A stretch of DNA of 64,000 nt from Massilia sp. PDC64 (GTDB taxonomy: Bacteria; Pseudomonadota; Gammaproteobacteria; Burkholderiales; Burkholderiaceae_D), in contig NZ_FMZS01000001.1 in assembly GCF_900101265.1 (NCBI RefSeq), forward strand, positions 868,001-932,000. Direction: 5' to 3'. A program made the translations under genes and the position numbers. Under the pieces are notes generated by a model that was not told where the DNA came from, ran no database searches, and worked only from the letters and a program-made list of their open reading frames with translations. Positions within the stretch are counted from its first letter, which is position 1; every line of letters begins with the position of its first letter. Shown piece by piece: positions 1 through 9,943 of this stretch.

Positions 1-89
1 GCTTCGGCAACCTGCTGTTCCTCGCGCTGGGCGCTTTGCTGCTGGCCGGCGCGTGGGTCGCCGGGAGGCGGCGGCAGTCGACCGGCTAA
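1..89 (+). CDS. C-terminal end of a membrane protein, probably apolipoprotein N-acyltransferase (partial)
   Basis: The window opens inside a reading frame whose last 28 codons end at a TAA at 87-89. The visible tail is a hydrophobic stretch rich in Leu, Ala and Gly followed by a cluster of arginines, as expected for the last membrane helix of an integral membrane protein with a short basic cytoplasmic end. It lies just upstream of glyQ on the same strand, where many Burkholderiales carry lnt, whose product acylates the N-terminus of lipoproteins. That position is the only reason for the name; the fragment alone does not identify the family. Confidence 0.4.
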   Translation, partial: FGNLLFLALGALLLAGAWVAGRRRQSTG

Positions 90-190
90 AATAGCGAGCG
101 ATTCACTTCAAGACTCTCCGTAAAACCCGCTAGAATTGGTGTTTTAGCAAACTCACCGTGTTCGCGCCCAGTGCGCGCGAAGCCAACAAG

Positions 191-1090
191 ATGCTCACAT
201 TCCAACAAATCATCCTGACTCTGCAAACCTACTGGGACAAGCAGGGTTGCGCCCTGCTCCAGCCGTACGACATGGAAGTCGGCGCGGGCACCTTCCACAC
301 TGGCACCTTCCTGCGCGCGATCGGACCGGAACCGTGGCGCGCCGCCTACGTGCAACCGTCGCGCCGCCCGAAAGATGGCCGCTACGGCGAGAACCCGAAC
401 CGCCTGCAGCACTATTATCAATACCAGGTCGTGCTGAAACCCGCGCCGGAAAACATCCTGGACCTGTACCTGGGTTCCCTGGAAGCGCTGGGCCTGGACC
501 TGAAGAAGAACGACGTGCGCTTCGTCGAGGACGACTGGGAAAGCCCGACGCTGGGCGCATGGGGCCTCGGCTGGGAAGTCTGGCTGAACGGCATGGAAGT
601 CACCCAGTTCACGTACTTCCAGCAGGTCGGCGGCCTCGATTGCAAGCCGGTGCTGGGCGAGATCACGTACGGCATCGAACGCCTCGCGATGTACCTGCAG
701 GGCGTCGAGAACGTCTACGACCTCGTGTGGACGGAGTGGGAAGAAAACGGCGTCAAGAAGACGCTGTCGTACGGCGACGTCTTCCACCAGAACGAAGTCG
801 AGCAGTCGACCTACAACTTCGAGCACTCGAACACGGACCTGCTGTTCCAGGCTTTCAATAACCACGAGAGCGAAGCCAAGCGCCTGATCGAACTGGCGCT
901 CACGCTGCCCGCGTACGAGCAGATCATGAAGGCGTCGCACAGCTTCAACCTGCTGGATGCGCGCGGCGCGATCTCCGTCACCGAGCGCGCCGCCTACATC
1001 GGCCGCGTGCGCAACCTGTCGCGCCTCGTCGCCCAGGCCTATTACGATTCGCGCGAGAAGCTGGGCTTCCCCATGCTCCCGAAAGCCTGA
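191..1090 (+). CDS. glyQ: glycyl-tRNA synthetase alpha subunit
   Basis: 299-residue alpha chain of the heterotetrameric bacterial glycyl-tRNA synthetase, which activates glycine with ATP and charges tRNA-Gly in the cytoplasm. The sequence is nearly collinear with known GlyQ: the early DMEVGAGT and [17 protein letters not shown] blocks, [19 protein letters not shown] around residues 115-135, and [13 protein letters not shown] near residue 200. I chose the ATG at 191, which gives the usual MLTFQQ start; an in-frame GTG at 158 would add 11 residues but neither has a convincing Shine-Dalgarno sequence. glyS follows after 20 bases, so the two subunits are co-transcribed. Confidence 0.97.
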   Translation: MLTFQQIILTLQTYWDKQGCALLQPYDMEVGAGTFHTGTFLRAIGPEPWRAAYVQPSRRPKDGRYGENPNRLQHYYQYQVVLKPAPENILDLYLGSLEALGLDLKKNDVRFVEDDWESPTLGAWGLGWEVWLNGMEVTQFTYFQQVGGLDCKPVLGEITYGIERLAMYLQGVENVYDLVWTEWEENGVKKTLSYGDVFHQNEVEQSTYNFEHSNTDLLFQAFNNHESEAKRLIELALTLPAYEQIMKASHSFNLLDARGAISVTERAAYIGRVRNLSRLVAQAYYDSREKLGFPMLPKA

Positions 1091-1110
1091 GAAAAGAATA
1101 GAACGACACC

Positions 1111-3207
1111 ATGAATCAGACACTACTCGTCGAACTGCAGACCGAAGAGCTGCCGCCGAAGGCGCTCGTGAAACTGGGCGCCGCTTTTGCGAACGGCATC
1201 GCCAACGGCCTGAAGGCCCGTGATTTCCTCGACGCCGACAGCGTCGTCACCACCTACGCCACGCCGCGCCGCCTCGCGGTCTCCATCACCAACGTGCGCG
1301 CCACGTCGGCCGACAAGACCATCCGCGAGAAGATCCTGCCGGTGACCGTCGCCCTCGACAAGGACGGCAACCCGACCGCGCCGCTGGCCAAGAAACTGGC
1401 CGCCCTCGGCTTCCCCGACCTGAAGATCAGCGACCTCGAACGCGCCCAGGACGGCAAGGCCGAAAGCTTCTTCTACACATACACCGCACCGGGCATCGAG
1501 CTCGCCGAAGGCCTGCAGCCCGTGCTGGAAGACACGGTCGCCAAGCTGCCGATCCCGAAGGTGATGAGCTACCAGCGTCCGGACGGCGCCACCGTGCAGT
1601 TCGTGCGCCCCGTGCATTCGCTGCTGGCACTGCACGGCGAGACCATCGTCCCGCTGTCCCTGCTGGGCCTCAAGGCCGGCCGCAGCACGCTCGGCCACCG
1701 CTTCCTGTCGAACGGCCACGCGTTCGATATCGGCCATGCGGACGCCTACAACGAACTGCTGAAGGTCTTCGGCAAGGTCGTCGCCAATGCCGAGGAACGC
1801 AAGGAATCGATCCGCACCCAGCTGCTGGCCAAGGCCGGCGGCGACCAGGTGCTGATGCCGGAATCGCTGCTGGATGAAGTGGCGGCGCTCGTCGAATGGC
1901 CCGTCGTGTACGAATGCCATTTCGAGGAAGCCTTCCTCGCCGTGCCGCAGGAATGCCTGATCCTGACGATGCAGACGAACCAGAAATACTTCGCGCTGAC
2001 GGATTCGAACGGCAAGCTGCGCTCGCGCTTCCTGATCGTCTCGAACCTCGCGACCGACGATCCGTCCGCCATCATCGGCGGCAACGAGCGCGTCGTGCGC
2101 CCGCGCCTGTCGGACGCGAAATTCTTCTTCGAGCAGGACAAGAAGAAGTCGCTGGAATCGCGCCTGCCGCTGCTGGCGAACGTCGTCTACCACAACAAGC
2201 TGGGCACGCAGGCCGAACGCACGCAGCGCGTCACGCGCCTCGCGGGCGCCATCGCCCGCCGCCTCGGCTACGACGTGCTGCTGGCGGAACGCGGCGCGCA
2301 GCTCGCGAAAGCGGACCTGTTGACCGACATGGTCGGCGAGTTCCCGGAACTGCAGGGCATCATGGGCACGTATTACGCCCGCAACGACGGCGAGCACGAG
2401 GAAGTGGCGCTGGCCGCGTCCGAGCACTACCAGCCCCGTTTCTCGGGCGATGCGCTGCCGACGACGAATACGGGCCTGGCCGTCGCGCTGGCCGACAAAC
2501 TGGAAACCCTGGTGGGCATCTGGTCGATCGGCCTGCAGCCGACCGGCGAGAAAGACCCGTTCGCGCTGCGCCGCCACGCACTGGGCGTGATGCGCATGCT
2601 GGTCGAGAAGCGCCTGCCGCTCGCGCTGTCCGACCTGTTGAAGGATGCCGCCGGCGTATTCGACTACATGCCGACCTTTAAGGACCCGACGGCGGAAGTG
2701 ACGGCCTTCATGCTGGACCGCCTGCGCGGCCTGCTGCGCGACCGCGGCTTCGCACCGAACGAAGTGGAAGCCGTGCTGGCGCAGAATCCGGACCGCGTGG
2801 ACGACGTCGTGCAGCGCCTGGAAGCCGTGCAGGCCTTCGCCGCGCTGCCGGAGTCCGCGTCGCTCGCTGCCGCCAACAAGCGCATCTCGAACATCCTCAA
2901 GAAGAACGAGGAAGCACTGGCGCAAGCCGGCAACGTCGATCCTGCCCTGCTGCAGGACGCCGCCGAGAAGGCCCTGTACGCCAGCGTGCAGCGCGTGCAG
3001 CCGGACGTCGATGCCGCGTTCGAACGCGGCGACTTCACGGGCACGTTGAAGACGCTCGCGCAGCTGCGCGACGACGTTGACGCCTTCTTCAACGACGTGA
3101 TGGTGATGGCCGACGACGTCGCCCTGCGCAACAACCGCCTGGCGCTGCTGTCCATCCTGCACCGCATGATGAACCGCGTGGCCGACATCTCGAAACTCGC
3201 CGCATAA
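1111..3207 (+). CDS. glyS: glycyl-tRNA synthetase beta subunit
   Basis: 698-residue beta subunit, the normal length for the family, which binds tRNA-Gly and completes the alpha2beta2 synthetase with GlyQ. The N-terminus ([15 protein letters not shown]) is diagnostic for GlyS, and the C-terminal quarter resembles the DALR-type anticodon-binding region ending in [20 protein letters not shown]. It begins 20 bases after glyQ and ends 5 bases before gmhB, so it forms part of a tightly packed forward operon. No internal disruption is visible. Confidence 0.97.
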   Translation: MNQTLLVELQTEELPPKALVKLGAAFANGIANGLKARDFLDADSVVTTYATPRRLAVSITNVRATSADKTIREKILPVTVALDKDGNPTAPLAKKLAALGFPDLKISDLERAQDGKAESFFYTYTAPGIELAEGLQPVLEDTVAKLPIPKVMSYQRPDGATVQFVRPVHSLLALHGETIVPLSLLGLKAGRSTLGHRFLSNGHAFDIGHADAYNELLKVFGKVVANAEERKESIRTQLLAKAGGDQVLMPESLLDEVAALVEWPVVYECHFEEAFLAVPQECLILTMQTNQKYFALTDSNGKLRSRFLIVSNLATDDPSAIIGGNERVVRPRLSDAKFFFEQDKKKSLESRLPLLANVVYHNKLGTQAERTQRVTRLAGAIARRLGYDVLLAERGAQLAKADLLTDMVGEFPELQGIMGTYYARNDGEHEEVALAASEHYQPRFSGDALPTTNTGLAVALADKLETLVGIWSIGLQPTGEKDPFALRRHALGVMRMLVEKRLPLALSDLLKDAAGVFDYMPTFKDPTAEVTAFMLDRLRGLLRDRGFAPNEVEAVLAQNPDRVDDVVQRLEAVQAFAALPESASLAAANKRISNILKKNEEALAQAGNVDPALLQDAAEKALYASVQRVQPDVDAAFERGDFTGTLKTLAQLRDDVDAFFNDVMVMADDVALRNNRLALLSILHRMMNRVADISKLAA

Positions 3208-3212
3208 GCACG

Positions 3213-3767
3213 ATGAAGCTGATCATCCTCGACCGGGACGGGGTCATCAACCATGACTCCCCCGAGTTCATCAAGTCGCCCGCCGAGTGGATCCCGATCC
3301 CGGGCTCGCTGGAGGCGATCGCACGCCTGAACCAGGCCGGCTACCGCGTCGTGATCGCGTCGAACCAGTCGGGCATCGCGCGCGAACTGTTCGACATCGC
3401 GACCCTGAACGCGATCCACCAGAAGATGCACGCGAGCGCCCAGCTGGTGGGCGCGGACATCGACGCGATCTTCTTCTGCCCGCACGCGGCCATCGACAAC
3501 TGCGATTGCCGCAAGCCGAAGAACGGGATGTTCGAGGAAATCAGCAAGCGCTTCAAGGTCAGCCTGAAAGGCGTACCGACCGTCGGCGATTCGCTGCGCG
3601 ACCTGCAGGCCGGCTTCATCAGCGGCTGCGTGCCCTACCTGGTCCTGACCGGCAAGGGCGAGAAGACGTACGCGACGGGCGGCCTGCCGCCCGGCACGCA
3701 GGTCTTCCCCGACCTCGCGGCCATGGTCGACGCCTTCCTCAAGACCGCACCCGCTGCAAGCGCATGA
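3213..3767 (+). CDS. gmhB: D-glycero-beta-D-manno-heptose 1,7-bisphosphate 7-phosphatase
   Basis: 184-residue HAD-superfamily phosphatase that removes the 7-phosphate of heptose 1,7-bisphosphate during synthesis of ADP-heptose for the LPS inner core. The catalytic LDRDGVIN motif lies at residues 5-12, the second HAD motif in SNQSGIAR near residue 50, and the zinc loop CPHAAIDNCDCRKPKNGM around residues 90-107 carries the three Cys and one His typical of GmhB. The stop codon overlaps the next gene's start as ATGA. WaaC, which uses ADP-heptose, is encoded a few kb away on the other strand. Confidence 0.94.
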   Translation: MKLIILDRDGVINHDSPEFIKSPAEWIPIPGSLEAIARLNQAGYRVVIASNQSGIARELFDIATLNAIHQKMHASAQLVGADIDAIFFCPHAAIDNCDCRKPKNGMFEEISKRFKVSLKGVPTVGDSLRDLQAGFISGCVPYLVLTGKGEKTYATGGLPPGTQVFPDLAAMVDAFLKTAPAASA

Positions 3768-4546
3768 TCGCTACCACCGCCAATCAAGACCTGGAGACCA
3801 CGCCGTTGCGTACCGCCGCCCTGTTCCTGCGTTCCCTGTTGTTCGCGATCGTCATGACGGTCGCCACCGTCGTCTGGGCCTGCGTCTGCTTCCTGGCGGC
3901 GCCGTTCCCGTACAACACGCGCTTCAAGGTGACGTCGCAGTGGAACATCTTCATCATCTGGTGCGCCCGCGTCATCTGCGGCATCCGCTACCAGGTGAAG
4001 GGCTACGAGAACCTGCCGGACCAACCCGTAATCCTGCTGTCGAAGCACCAGTCGGCGTGGGAGACCATCTTCATGCTGCCGAACATGAAGCGGCCGCTCG
4101 TCTACGTCTTCAAGAAGGAGATCCTCTACATCCCCTTCTTCGGCTGGGGCATGGCGCTGCTGCGCATGATCCCGATCGACCGCAGCAAGGGCAAGCGCGC
4201 CTTTGCCCACGTCGTCAAGATCGGCAAGGCGCGCCTCGCGGACGGCCAGTCGATCATCATGTTCCCCGAAGGGACGCGCATCCCCGTGGGCCAGAAAGGA
4301 CAGTACAAGAGCGGCGGTACGCGCCTGGCGATAGAAACACGTGCCATGGTCGTGCCGATCGCGCATAATTCAGGTGAGTGCTGGCCCAAGAACTCGTTCA
4401 TCAAGCGGCCGGGCCTCATCACCGTCTCGATCGGTAAGCCGATATCGCCGGAAAACCACACTGCCGACAGTCTGATGCAAGAGGTCGAAAATTGGATAGA
4501 ATCGGAAATGCGCGTCATTTCGCCCCACGCCTATTCAGGTACCTGA
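3764..4546 (+). CDS. plsC: 1-acyl-sn-glycerol-3-phosphate acyltransferase (PlsC family)
   Basis: 260-residue membrane-bound acyltransferase that probably transfers a fatty acyl group to lysophosphatidic acid in phospholipid synthesis. An N-terminal hydrophobic segment (about residues 18-45) precedes the catalytic block KHQSAWE near residue 96, a variant of the HX4D motif with Glu in place of Asp, and the substrate-binding FPEGTR motif near residue 167. The start is the ATG at 3764 that overlaps the gmhB stop by 4 bases, which implies translational coupling. A second PlsC-like gene with the standard HX4D lies at 12602-13399. Confidence 0.88.
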   Translation: MIATTANQDLETTPLRTAALFLRSLLFAIVMTVATVVWACVCFLAAPFPYNTRFKVTSQWNIFIIWCARVICGIRYQVKGYENLPDQPVILLSKHQSAWETIFMLPNMKRPLVYVFKKEILYIPFFGWGMALLRMIPIDRSKGKRAFAHVVKIGKARLADGQSIIMFPEGTRIPVGQKGQYKSGGTRLAIETRAMVVPIAHNSGECWPKNSFIKRPGLITVSIGKPISPENHTADSLMQEVENWIESEMRVISPHAYSGT

Positions 4547-4590
4547 ATGAACTGGGCGCGCAGAACCAAGCACCATCGAAGCCGCCCACC

Positions 4591-5514
4591 ATGACCTCCC
4601 CCAAGATCGACGCGAACCAGCTGGAGCTGTTTGCCCAGGAACTCGTCGCGGCGCTCAAGCCCTCATCTTCGCCGACATCCACGCCGGCGGTGAAACCCAC
4701 GCCGCCGGCCCCGCTGTTCAAGGCACCGCCGGTGCCGACCCGTACGCTCCCCATTCCGCCGGTCGGCCCGAACGACCCGCCGCTGCGCAAGATCCAGCTC
4801 GGATCGCACACCGTGCACTACGTGCTGCGCCGCTCCGCGCGCCGCTCGCACGGCTTCATGGTGTGCGACGACGGCCTGTTCGTGACGTCGCCGAACCGCG
4901 CGCCGCTGGACGACATCGAGCGCGCCATCCGCGCCAAGCAGCGCTGGATCCTCACCAAGCTGTTCGAACGGGGCGAACGCCGCGCGCTGCGCGCCGAACG
5001 CCCGCCCGTGGAATGGGTCGACGGCGCCCAACTGCCCTACCTCGGGTCCGACATCACCCTGCGCCTGGAACCGGCCGCGCGCAGCCACTGCGTCTACGAT
5101 GCCGAGGCGCGCACCCTGCATCTCGGCGTGACGCCGGGGCTGGAGACGTGGCAGATCCGCGAGCGCGTGAAGCTGTGGTTCCAGGACGAGGCGAAGCGCC
5201 TGTGCCGCGAACGGCTCGACCTGTACGCGCCGCGCGTGGGCGTCACGTACAACTCGTTCGCCATCTCGTCGGCGGGCACGCGCTGGGGCTCGTGCACGGT
5301 GGCCGGGAATATCCGCCTGAACTGGAAGCTGGTGCACTATCCGCTCGCGCTGCTGGACTACGTGGTCGTGCACGAACTGGCGCACCTGCGCGAGATGAAC
5401 CACAGCCCCGCCTTCTGGGCCGTCGTGGGCGAGGTCTTTCCGGATTATGAAGGCGCCAAGGCGGCGCTCAAGAAGCGGTCGGTGGAGATGCCGGTGCTGT
5501 TCCCCGACGAGTGA
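4591..5514 (+). CDS. YgjP-like (SprT/M48-type) zinc metallopeptidase
   Basis: 307-residue protein with a proline-rich, low-complexity N-terminal third (residues 20-60) and a C-terminal YgjP/DUF45 domain. The family signature is intact: RWGSC, then LNWKLVHYPLALLDYVVVHE and the zinc-binding HELAH helix, with the third ligand expected in the following MNHSPAFW. Homologues are predicted cytoplasmic metal-dependent hydrolases of unknown substrate. I chose the ATG at 4591 after the plsC stop; an upstream in-frame start at 4492 would overlap the plsC coding region. Last gene of the forward run, ending in a convergent hairpin. Confidence 0.85.
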   Translation: MTSPKIDANQLELFAQELVAALKPSSSPTSTPAVKPTPPAPLFKAPPVPTRTLPIPPVGPNDPPLRKIQLGSHTVHYVLRRSARRSHGFMVCDDGLFVTSPNRAPLDDIERAIRAKQRWILTKLFERGERRALRAERPPVEWVDGAQLPYLGSDITLRLEPAARSHCVYDAEARTLHLGVTPGLETWQIRERVKLWFQDEAKRLCRERLDLYAPRVGVTYNSFAISSAGTRWGSCTVAGNIRLNWKLVHYPLALLDYVVVHELAHLREMNHSPAFWAVVGEVFPDYEGAKAALKKRSVEMPVLFPDE

Positions 5515-5523
5515 TCGGGGAAC
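5499..5523. terminator. hairpin between convergent genes
   Basis: A perfect 9-bp inverted repeat (GTTCCCCGA / TCGGGGAAC) with a 7-base loop spans the stop codon of the metallopeptidase gene and sits 7 bases from the end of the convergent YcxB-like gene. There is no U-tract on either strand, so it may protect 3' ends or act with Rho rather than as an intrinsic terminator. Confidence 0.4.
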
Positions 5524-5529
5524 GGCCCG

Positions 5530-6084
5530 TTACGACGCGCGGAACTGGAGTTCGCCCGCCGCGCGCGCCTCGACGATCCCGCGCATCGCGCTGACTTCGT
5601 CCTTGTTCAGGCAACGGAACGGAATGGGCAGGGTGCCGCGCTTCAGGATCATCATGAAGCCGTTCGAATACGTGCGGATGCGCTGCACGTCGCTCCAGTC
5701 GATCAGGCTCACGCCCGTGTCGCTGGTGCGCACGATGCCATGCTGGTCGATCTGGAATTCGTACGTACGCTTCCCGCGCCGCAGCAGCACGAAGTGCGTG
5801 GCCGCCGACAGCGTGCTTTTCAGGCGCAGGTAAACTCCCATCGGCCAGCGGATATGGCGGCGGCGGATCAGGTAACCGCCGTGCTCCCACATGAAGCGCA
5901 CGTATTCGGCGAACGAATAGCGCACCCAGAAATGCAGGTTGTAACGTTCCGCCGGCGGATGCACGACCGGGATCGTGGCCGCCGGCATGGCGTCGGCACC
6001 GAGATCCGCGGCGTCAGGCTGGTCCAGTAACGCGGCCCCGCCATCCGAGTGGCCGGCCGCTCGTGAGCGATTTGACCACAACAT
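5530..6084 (-). CDS. YcxB-like domain protein
   Basis: 184-residue protein whose second half resembles the YcxB-like C-terminal domain: alternating short strands with FVLLRRGKRTYEF, SLIDWSDVQRIRTYSNGFMM and a final FRCLN motif. The N-terminal 45 residues are Ala- and Pro-rich and probably disordered; no convincing transmembrane helix is seen, unlike many family members. A strong ribosome-binding site (AAAGGGG) lies 6 bases before the ATG at 6084 and directly touches the alternative ATG at 6090, so 6084 is preferred. It follows waaA by 46 bases on the same strand and may be the last gene of the LPS operon. Function unknown. Confidence 0.65.
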   Translation of the reverse strand: MLWSNRSRAAGHSDGGAALLDQPDAADLGADAMPAATIPVVHPPAERYNLHFWVRYSFAEYVRFMWEHGGYLIRRRHIRWPMGVYLRLKSTLSAATHFVLLRRGKRTYEFQIDQHGIVRTSDTGVSLIDWSDVQRIRTYSNGFMMILKRGTLPIPFRCLNKDEVSAMRGIVEARAAGELQFRAS

Positions 6085-6130
6085 GTGCATCCCCTTTCGT
6101 TTTCTAATCTAAAGAGAATGGTAGCAAAAG

Positions 6131-7393
6131 CTAAGCGATAATTTGTTGCAAGAGTTCAACAGTGCGCACTGTCGCGCCACGATGGCGGGCCGCGAAGGCC
6201 TGTGCGTGGGCGCCCATGGCGGCGCGGCGGCCGTCGTCGGCAAGGAGACTGGCGGCCGCGCGCAGCAGCGCCGGCGCATCCGGCACCCGCAGCGCGGCGC
6301 CGGCGGCGACGGCTTCCTCGGTCGCCTGCAGGAAGTTGAAGGTATGCTCGCCCACCAGCACCGGACGTCCCAGCGCGCACGCCTCGATCAGGTTCTGACC
6401 GCCCAGCGGCAGCAGGCTGCCGCCGATGAAGGCGCAGTCGCATGCCGCGTAATACGCGAACATCTCGCCCATCGAATCGCCCAGCAGCACGTCGGTGTCC
6501 ACGTGGTCCGGCAGTTTTGATCGACGTGCGAGGCTCAAGCCGCGCTCCTCGACCATGCGCGCCACTTCGTCGAAGCGCTGCGGATGCCGCGGCACCAGCA
6601 CGAGCAGCATGCCGGCCGGACGCGTCTTCATCGCTTTGTAGGCGTCGAGGATGAGCGCCTCTTCGCCTTCGCGGGTGGAAGCACACAGCAGCACGGGACG
6701 GTCCGCAAAACGCGCGCGGAGCATCGCGCCAATGTCCAGCGCGGCCTGCGGCGGCACGACGTCGAACTTGATGCTGCCCGTGACGGCGACCTTCGGGGCG
6801 CCCAGCGACGCGATGCGTTCGGCGTCCGCATCCGTCTGCGCGGCGACCAGGGTGATCGCACGGGCCGCATCCGTCATCAGCGCGCCGATCTTGCGGCCGC
6901 GGCGCAGTGACTTTTCCGACAGGCGCGCATTCACGAGCGCCACGGGCACGTCGTACCTGGAGCAGCCGCGGATCAGGTTCGGCCACACTTCCGTCTCCAT
7001 CAGGATGCAGATCGCAGGCTCGAAATGGCGCAGGAAGCGGCCGACCATGAAGCCGGTGTCGTACGGGAGGAACGACTGGATCACGCGGTCGCCATGCTTG
7101 CCGAACAGCGCCTTGCCCGTGGCCCGGCCGGTCGGCGTCATGTGCGTGAGCAGGATGCGGGCGTCGGGGCGCGCGGCCAGCAGGGCTTCGATCAGCGGTT
7201 CCGCCGCGCGCGTCTCGCCGACGGAGACGGCGTGCACCATGATGGTCGGGCGCTTGTCGACCCGGCGGCCATAGAAACCCAGGCGCTCGCCCAGGTGCGT
7301 GCGGTAGCCGGGCTCGCGCCGTCCGCGCCACCACAAACGGCCCAGCACGAGCGGCAGCGCCAGCCACCACAGCAGCGAATACAGCACACGCAT
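6131..7393 (-). CDS. waaA: 3-deoxy-D-manno-octulosonic acid (Kdo) transferase
   Basis: 420-residue GT30 glycosyltransferase that adds Kdo from CMP-Kdo to lipid IV-A on the inner face of the cytoplasmic membrane. It has the N-terminal membrane anchor (LLWWLALPLVLGRLWW), the acceptor-side block VHAVSVGETRAA near residue 55, METEVWPNL near residue 128, and the donor-site GGSLLPLGGQNLIEA near residue 310. The ATG at 7393 overlaps the waaC stop by one base (TGATG), which supports coupling; the frame stays open upstream but has no family-like sequence there. Confidence 0.95.
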   Translation of the reverse strand: MRVLYSLLWWLALPLVLGRLWWRGRREPGYRTHLGERLGFYGRRVDKRPTIMVHAVSVGETRAAEPLIEALLAARPDARILLTHMTPTGRATGKALFGKHGDRVIQSFLPYDTGFMVGRFLRHFEPAICILMETEVWPNLIRGCSRYDVPVALVNARLSEKSLRRGRKIGALMTDAARAITLVAAQTDADAERIASLGAPKVAVTGSIKFDVVPPQAALDIGAMLRARFADRPVLLCASTREGEEALILDAYKAMKTRPAGMLLVLVPRHPQRFDEVARMVEERGLSLARRSKLPDHVDTDVLLGDSMGEMFAYYAACDCAFIGGSLLPLGGQNLIEACALGRPVLVGEHTFNFLQATEEAVAAGAALRVPDAPALLRAAASLLADDGRRAAMGAHAQAFAARHRGATVRTVELLQQIIA

Positions 7394-8364
7394 CAGCGAT
7401 TCTCCAGCAGGCGCCGCGCGGCCGCCACGACCTCGTCGACCGACGGCGGCGTGCCCGTGTCGCCGAGATTCACGATGCGCGGCGACCAGTTGCCCTCGGT
7501 CTTCCAGCGCGGCGAATCGGCATAGATCTCGACCGTGGGCCGCACGAAGGCGGCGGCGATGTGCGTGAGGCCCGTGTCGACGCCTACCGCAAGCGTCGCG
7601 TGGCGCGCCAGTTCCACCGCATCCATCATCGACAGCTTCGGCAGCACGCGCGCGTGCGGCAGCGCGGCCGCGAGACGCTCCGCCTCTTCCTTCTCGCGCG
7701 GAGAACCCCACGGCAGCAGGATCGTCATGGGCGCGAGCGCCTGGCCGAGCGCGATCCAGTGCGCCGTCGGCCATTTTTTCGCGTCGCGCGCCGTCCCGTG
7801 GAAAAACACGGCGTAGTCGTCCGGCGGCATCCAGGCGGGACGCGGGCTGCCTTCCGGTGCCGGCAGGCCGAAATCGGGCGGTGTGTCGACGGCATAGCCG
7901 AGCGCCGCGGCCACGACCTGGCGTCCGCGCGCCACCGCATGCGTGCGTGGTTCGACCGGGATGCTGCGGCTGTGGAAGATGCGCGAGACGCCTTCGTAGC
8001 CCGAATCCTCGGTGCCGTTGGCCAGGCCGATTTTCTGGCCGCCGCGGGCACAGGCCATCACGATGCCCGTCTTGATCAGGCCCTGCGTGTCGAACACGTA
8101 GTCGTACCGCTCGGCGCGCAGGTCGGCAAAAAAGCCGCGCAGCTCCGCCCGCACGGCCGCCTGGCCGAGTCCCTTGCGCCAGCGCCGCAGCGCGAACGGG
8201 ATCACCTTGCGTACGTACGGATTGAGCTTCACGAGGCTGACGTAGCCCTCTTCCACCACCCAGTCCACCTGGGCATCCGGAAAGTGGCGCCGGATGTCGG
8301 CCACGATCGGGAGATTGTGCAGGACGTCGCCCAGCGACGACACCCGCACCAGCAGGATCTTCAT
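7393..8364 (-). CDS. waaC: lipopolysaccharide heptosyltransferase I
   Basis: 323-residue GT9 enzyme that transfers the first L-glycero-D-manno-heptose onto Kdo2-lipid A. The N-terminus (MKILLVRVSSLGDVLHNLP) is the classic heptosyltransferase I opening, and the C-terminal donor-binding region contains ARHATLAVGVDTGLTHIAAA. It overlaps the start of waaA and the end of the upstream mutase gene by one base each, making a three-gene operon for making and assembling the LPS inner core. Confidence 0.95.
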   Translation of the reverse strand: MKILLVRVSSLGDVLHNLPIVADIRRHFPDAQVDWVVEEGYVSLVKLNPYVRKVIPFALRRWRKGLGQAAVRAELRGFFADLRAERYDYVFDTQGLIKTGIVMACARGGQKIGLANGTEDSGYEGVSRIFHSRSIPVEPRTHAVARGRQVVAAALGYAVDTPPDFGLPAPEGSPRPAWMPPDDYAVFFHGTARDAKKWPTAHWIALGQALAPMTILLPWGSPREKEEAERLAAALPHARVLPKLSMMDAVELARHATLAVGVDTGLTHIAAAFVRPTVEIYADSPRWKTEGNWSPRIVNLGDTGTPPSVDEVVAAARRLLENR

Positions 8365-9746
8365 CAGAACGGCAGCTTCGCGTCAGGCTTGGCGGCGAGG
8401 ATCACGCGCGCGAATTCTTTTTGAATGCGGTCCAGCGCTGCCGGGTTCTCGCCCTCGAAGCGCAGCACGACGACGGGCGTCGTGTTCGAACCGCGCGCCA
8501 GGCCGAAGCCGTCCGGGTATTCCACGCGCAGGCCGTCGATGTCGACGATGCGGTCCGCGCCCGGGAATTCCGCTTCCGCGCGCAGCTTGTCGATCAGCGC
8601 GAAGTTCTCGCCTTCCTTCAGGTGCAGGTGCAGTTCGGGCGTGCTGGACGCGATCGGCAGGGCATTCAGCAGCGCCGACGGGTCGGTTTCGCGCGTGAGG
8701 ATCTCGAGCAGGCGCGCGCCCGTGTACAGGCCGTCGTCGAAGCCGTACCAGCGGTCCTTCCAGAAGATATGGCCGCTCATCTCGCCGCCCAGCGGCGCAC
8801 CCGTTTCCTTCAGCTTGGCCTTGACGAGCGAGTGCCCCGTCTTCCACATCAGCGGACGGCCGCCGTGCTGCTCGATCCACGGGCCCAGGTGGCGCGTGCA
8901 CTTCACGTCGTACAGGATCTCGGCGCCCGGGTTGCGCGCCAGGACGTCTTTCGAGAACAGCATCATCTGGCGGTCCGGGAAGATGATCTGGCCATCCTTC
9001 GTGACGACGCCCAGGCGGTCGCCGTCGCCGTCGAACGCGAGGCCGATCTCGGCGTCCGTCGTCTTCAGGCATTCGATCAGGTCTTGCAGGTTTTCCGGGT
9101 GCGCCGGGTCCGGGTGGTGGTTCGGGAAATGACCGTCCACGTCGCAGAACAGTTCGATCACGTCGCAACCCATCGCGCGGAACAAATCGCCCGCGACCAT
9201 GCCGGCCACGCCGTTGCCGCAGTCGACCGCGACCTTGATCGGACGGGCGATTTTCACGTCGCCGACGATGCGTTCGACGTAGGCGGCCTTGATGTCGTGG
9301 GTGGAATACTGGCCCGGCTGGGCGGCCGGCTGGAAATCGTCACGTTCGATCGCCTGGTACAGACCCTGGATGGCGTCGCCGTAGATCGCCTCGCCGGCCA
9401 GCACCATCTTGAAGCCGTTGTAGTCCGGCGGGTTGTGGCTGCCGGTGACCATGATGCCCGAGCGCGCACCCAGCACGTTGGTGGCGAAGTACACCATTGG
9501 CGTGGCGACCATGCCCAGGTCGATGACGTCCACGCCCGCGGCCTGCAGCCCTTCGGCCAGCGCCCCGGCCAGTTCAGGGCCGGACAGGCGGCCGTCGCGG
9601 CCGATGATCACGGTACGTTCTCCCTTGGCCAGCGCGGCGGTGCCGAACGCCTGGCCGATGCGGCGCGCGATCCCCGCGTCGAGCGTGCTGCCGATGACGC
9701 CGCGGATGTCATAAGCCTTGAAGATCGTTTTCGAGAGAGAAACCAT
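8364..9746 (-). CDS. algC: phosphomannomutase/phosphoglucomutase
   Basis: 460-residue alpha-D-phosphohexomutase that interconverts hexose 6- and 1-phosphates for LPS and exopolysaccharide precursors. The phosphoserine loop TGSHNPPDYNGFKM (around residue 108) and the Mg-binding loop DGDGDRLGVV (around residue 245) are intact, and the sugar-binding GEMSGHIFW occurs near residue 330. This resembles Pseudomonas AlgC, but the substrate preference cannot be read from the sequence. First gene of the waaC-waaA operon, with a one-base overlap into waaC. Confidence 0.9.
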   Translation of the reverse strand: MVSLSKTIFKAYDIRGVIGSTLDAGIARRIGQAFGTAALAKGERTVIIGRDGRLSGPELAGALAEGLQAAGVDVIDLGMVATPMVYFATNVLGARSGIMVTGSHNPPDYNGFKMVLAGEAIYGDAIQGLYQAIERDDFQPAAQPGQYSTHDIKAAYVERIVGDVKIARPIKVAVDCGNGVAGMVAGDLFRAMGCDVIELFCDVDGHFPNHHPDPAHPENLQDLIECLKTTDAEIGLAFDGDGDRLGVVTKDGQIIFPDRQMMLFSKDVLARNPGAEILYDVKCTRHLGPWIEQHGGRPLMWKTGHSLVKAKLKETGAPLGGEMSGHIFWKDRWYGFDDGLYTGARLLEILTRETDPSALLNALPIASSTPELHLHLKEGENFALIDKLRAEAEFPGADRIVDIDGLRVEYPDGFGLARGSNTTPVVVLRFEGENPAALDRIQKEFARVILAAKPDAKLPF

Positions 9747-9943
9747 GGATTATCTACCTTGCTGGACGGGGCATGCGAATGCGCGCGCACGGGCATTACG
9801 AACGCCGGTTGGGTCGGGATTGGAAAAAAGGGATATTGTAACGGCAAGAGGACCGACGGGGTCGGATTGCCGCTGTATTGAATGCGCAAACAAGCGCGAT
9901 GAGGCGCACGGAACGTGCGCACTCGGAACGATATGAAACGGAA

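Noticed and set aside
1123..3162. 679-codon frame antisense to glyS
   Set aside because: glyS is well supported; the reverse frame has shadow-like composition and no motif.
3287..4546. Long plsC frame starting inside gmhB
   Set aside because: The first part is a shadow of gmhB; the ATGA overlap at 3764 marks the real start.
6131..7774. Long waaA frame with 127 extra N-terminal residues
   Set aside because: The extension overlaps waaC in another frame and is not WaaA-like; the ATG at 7393 with one-base overlap gives the standard protein.
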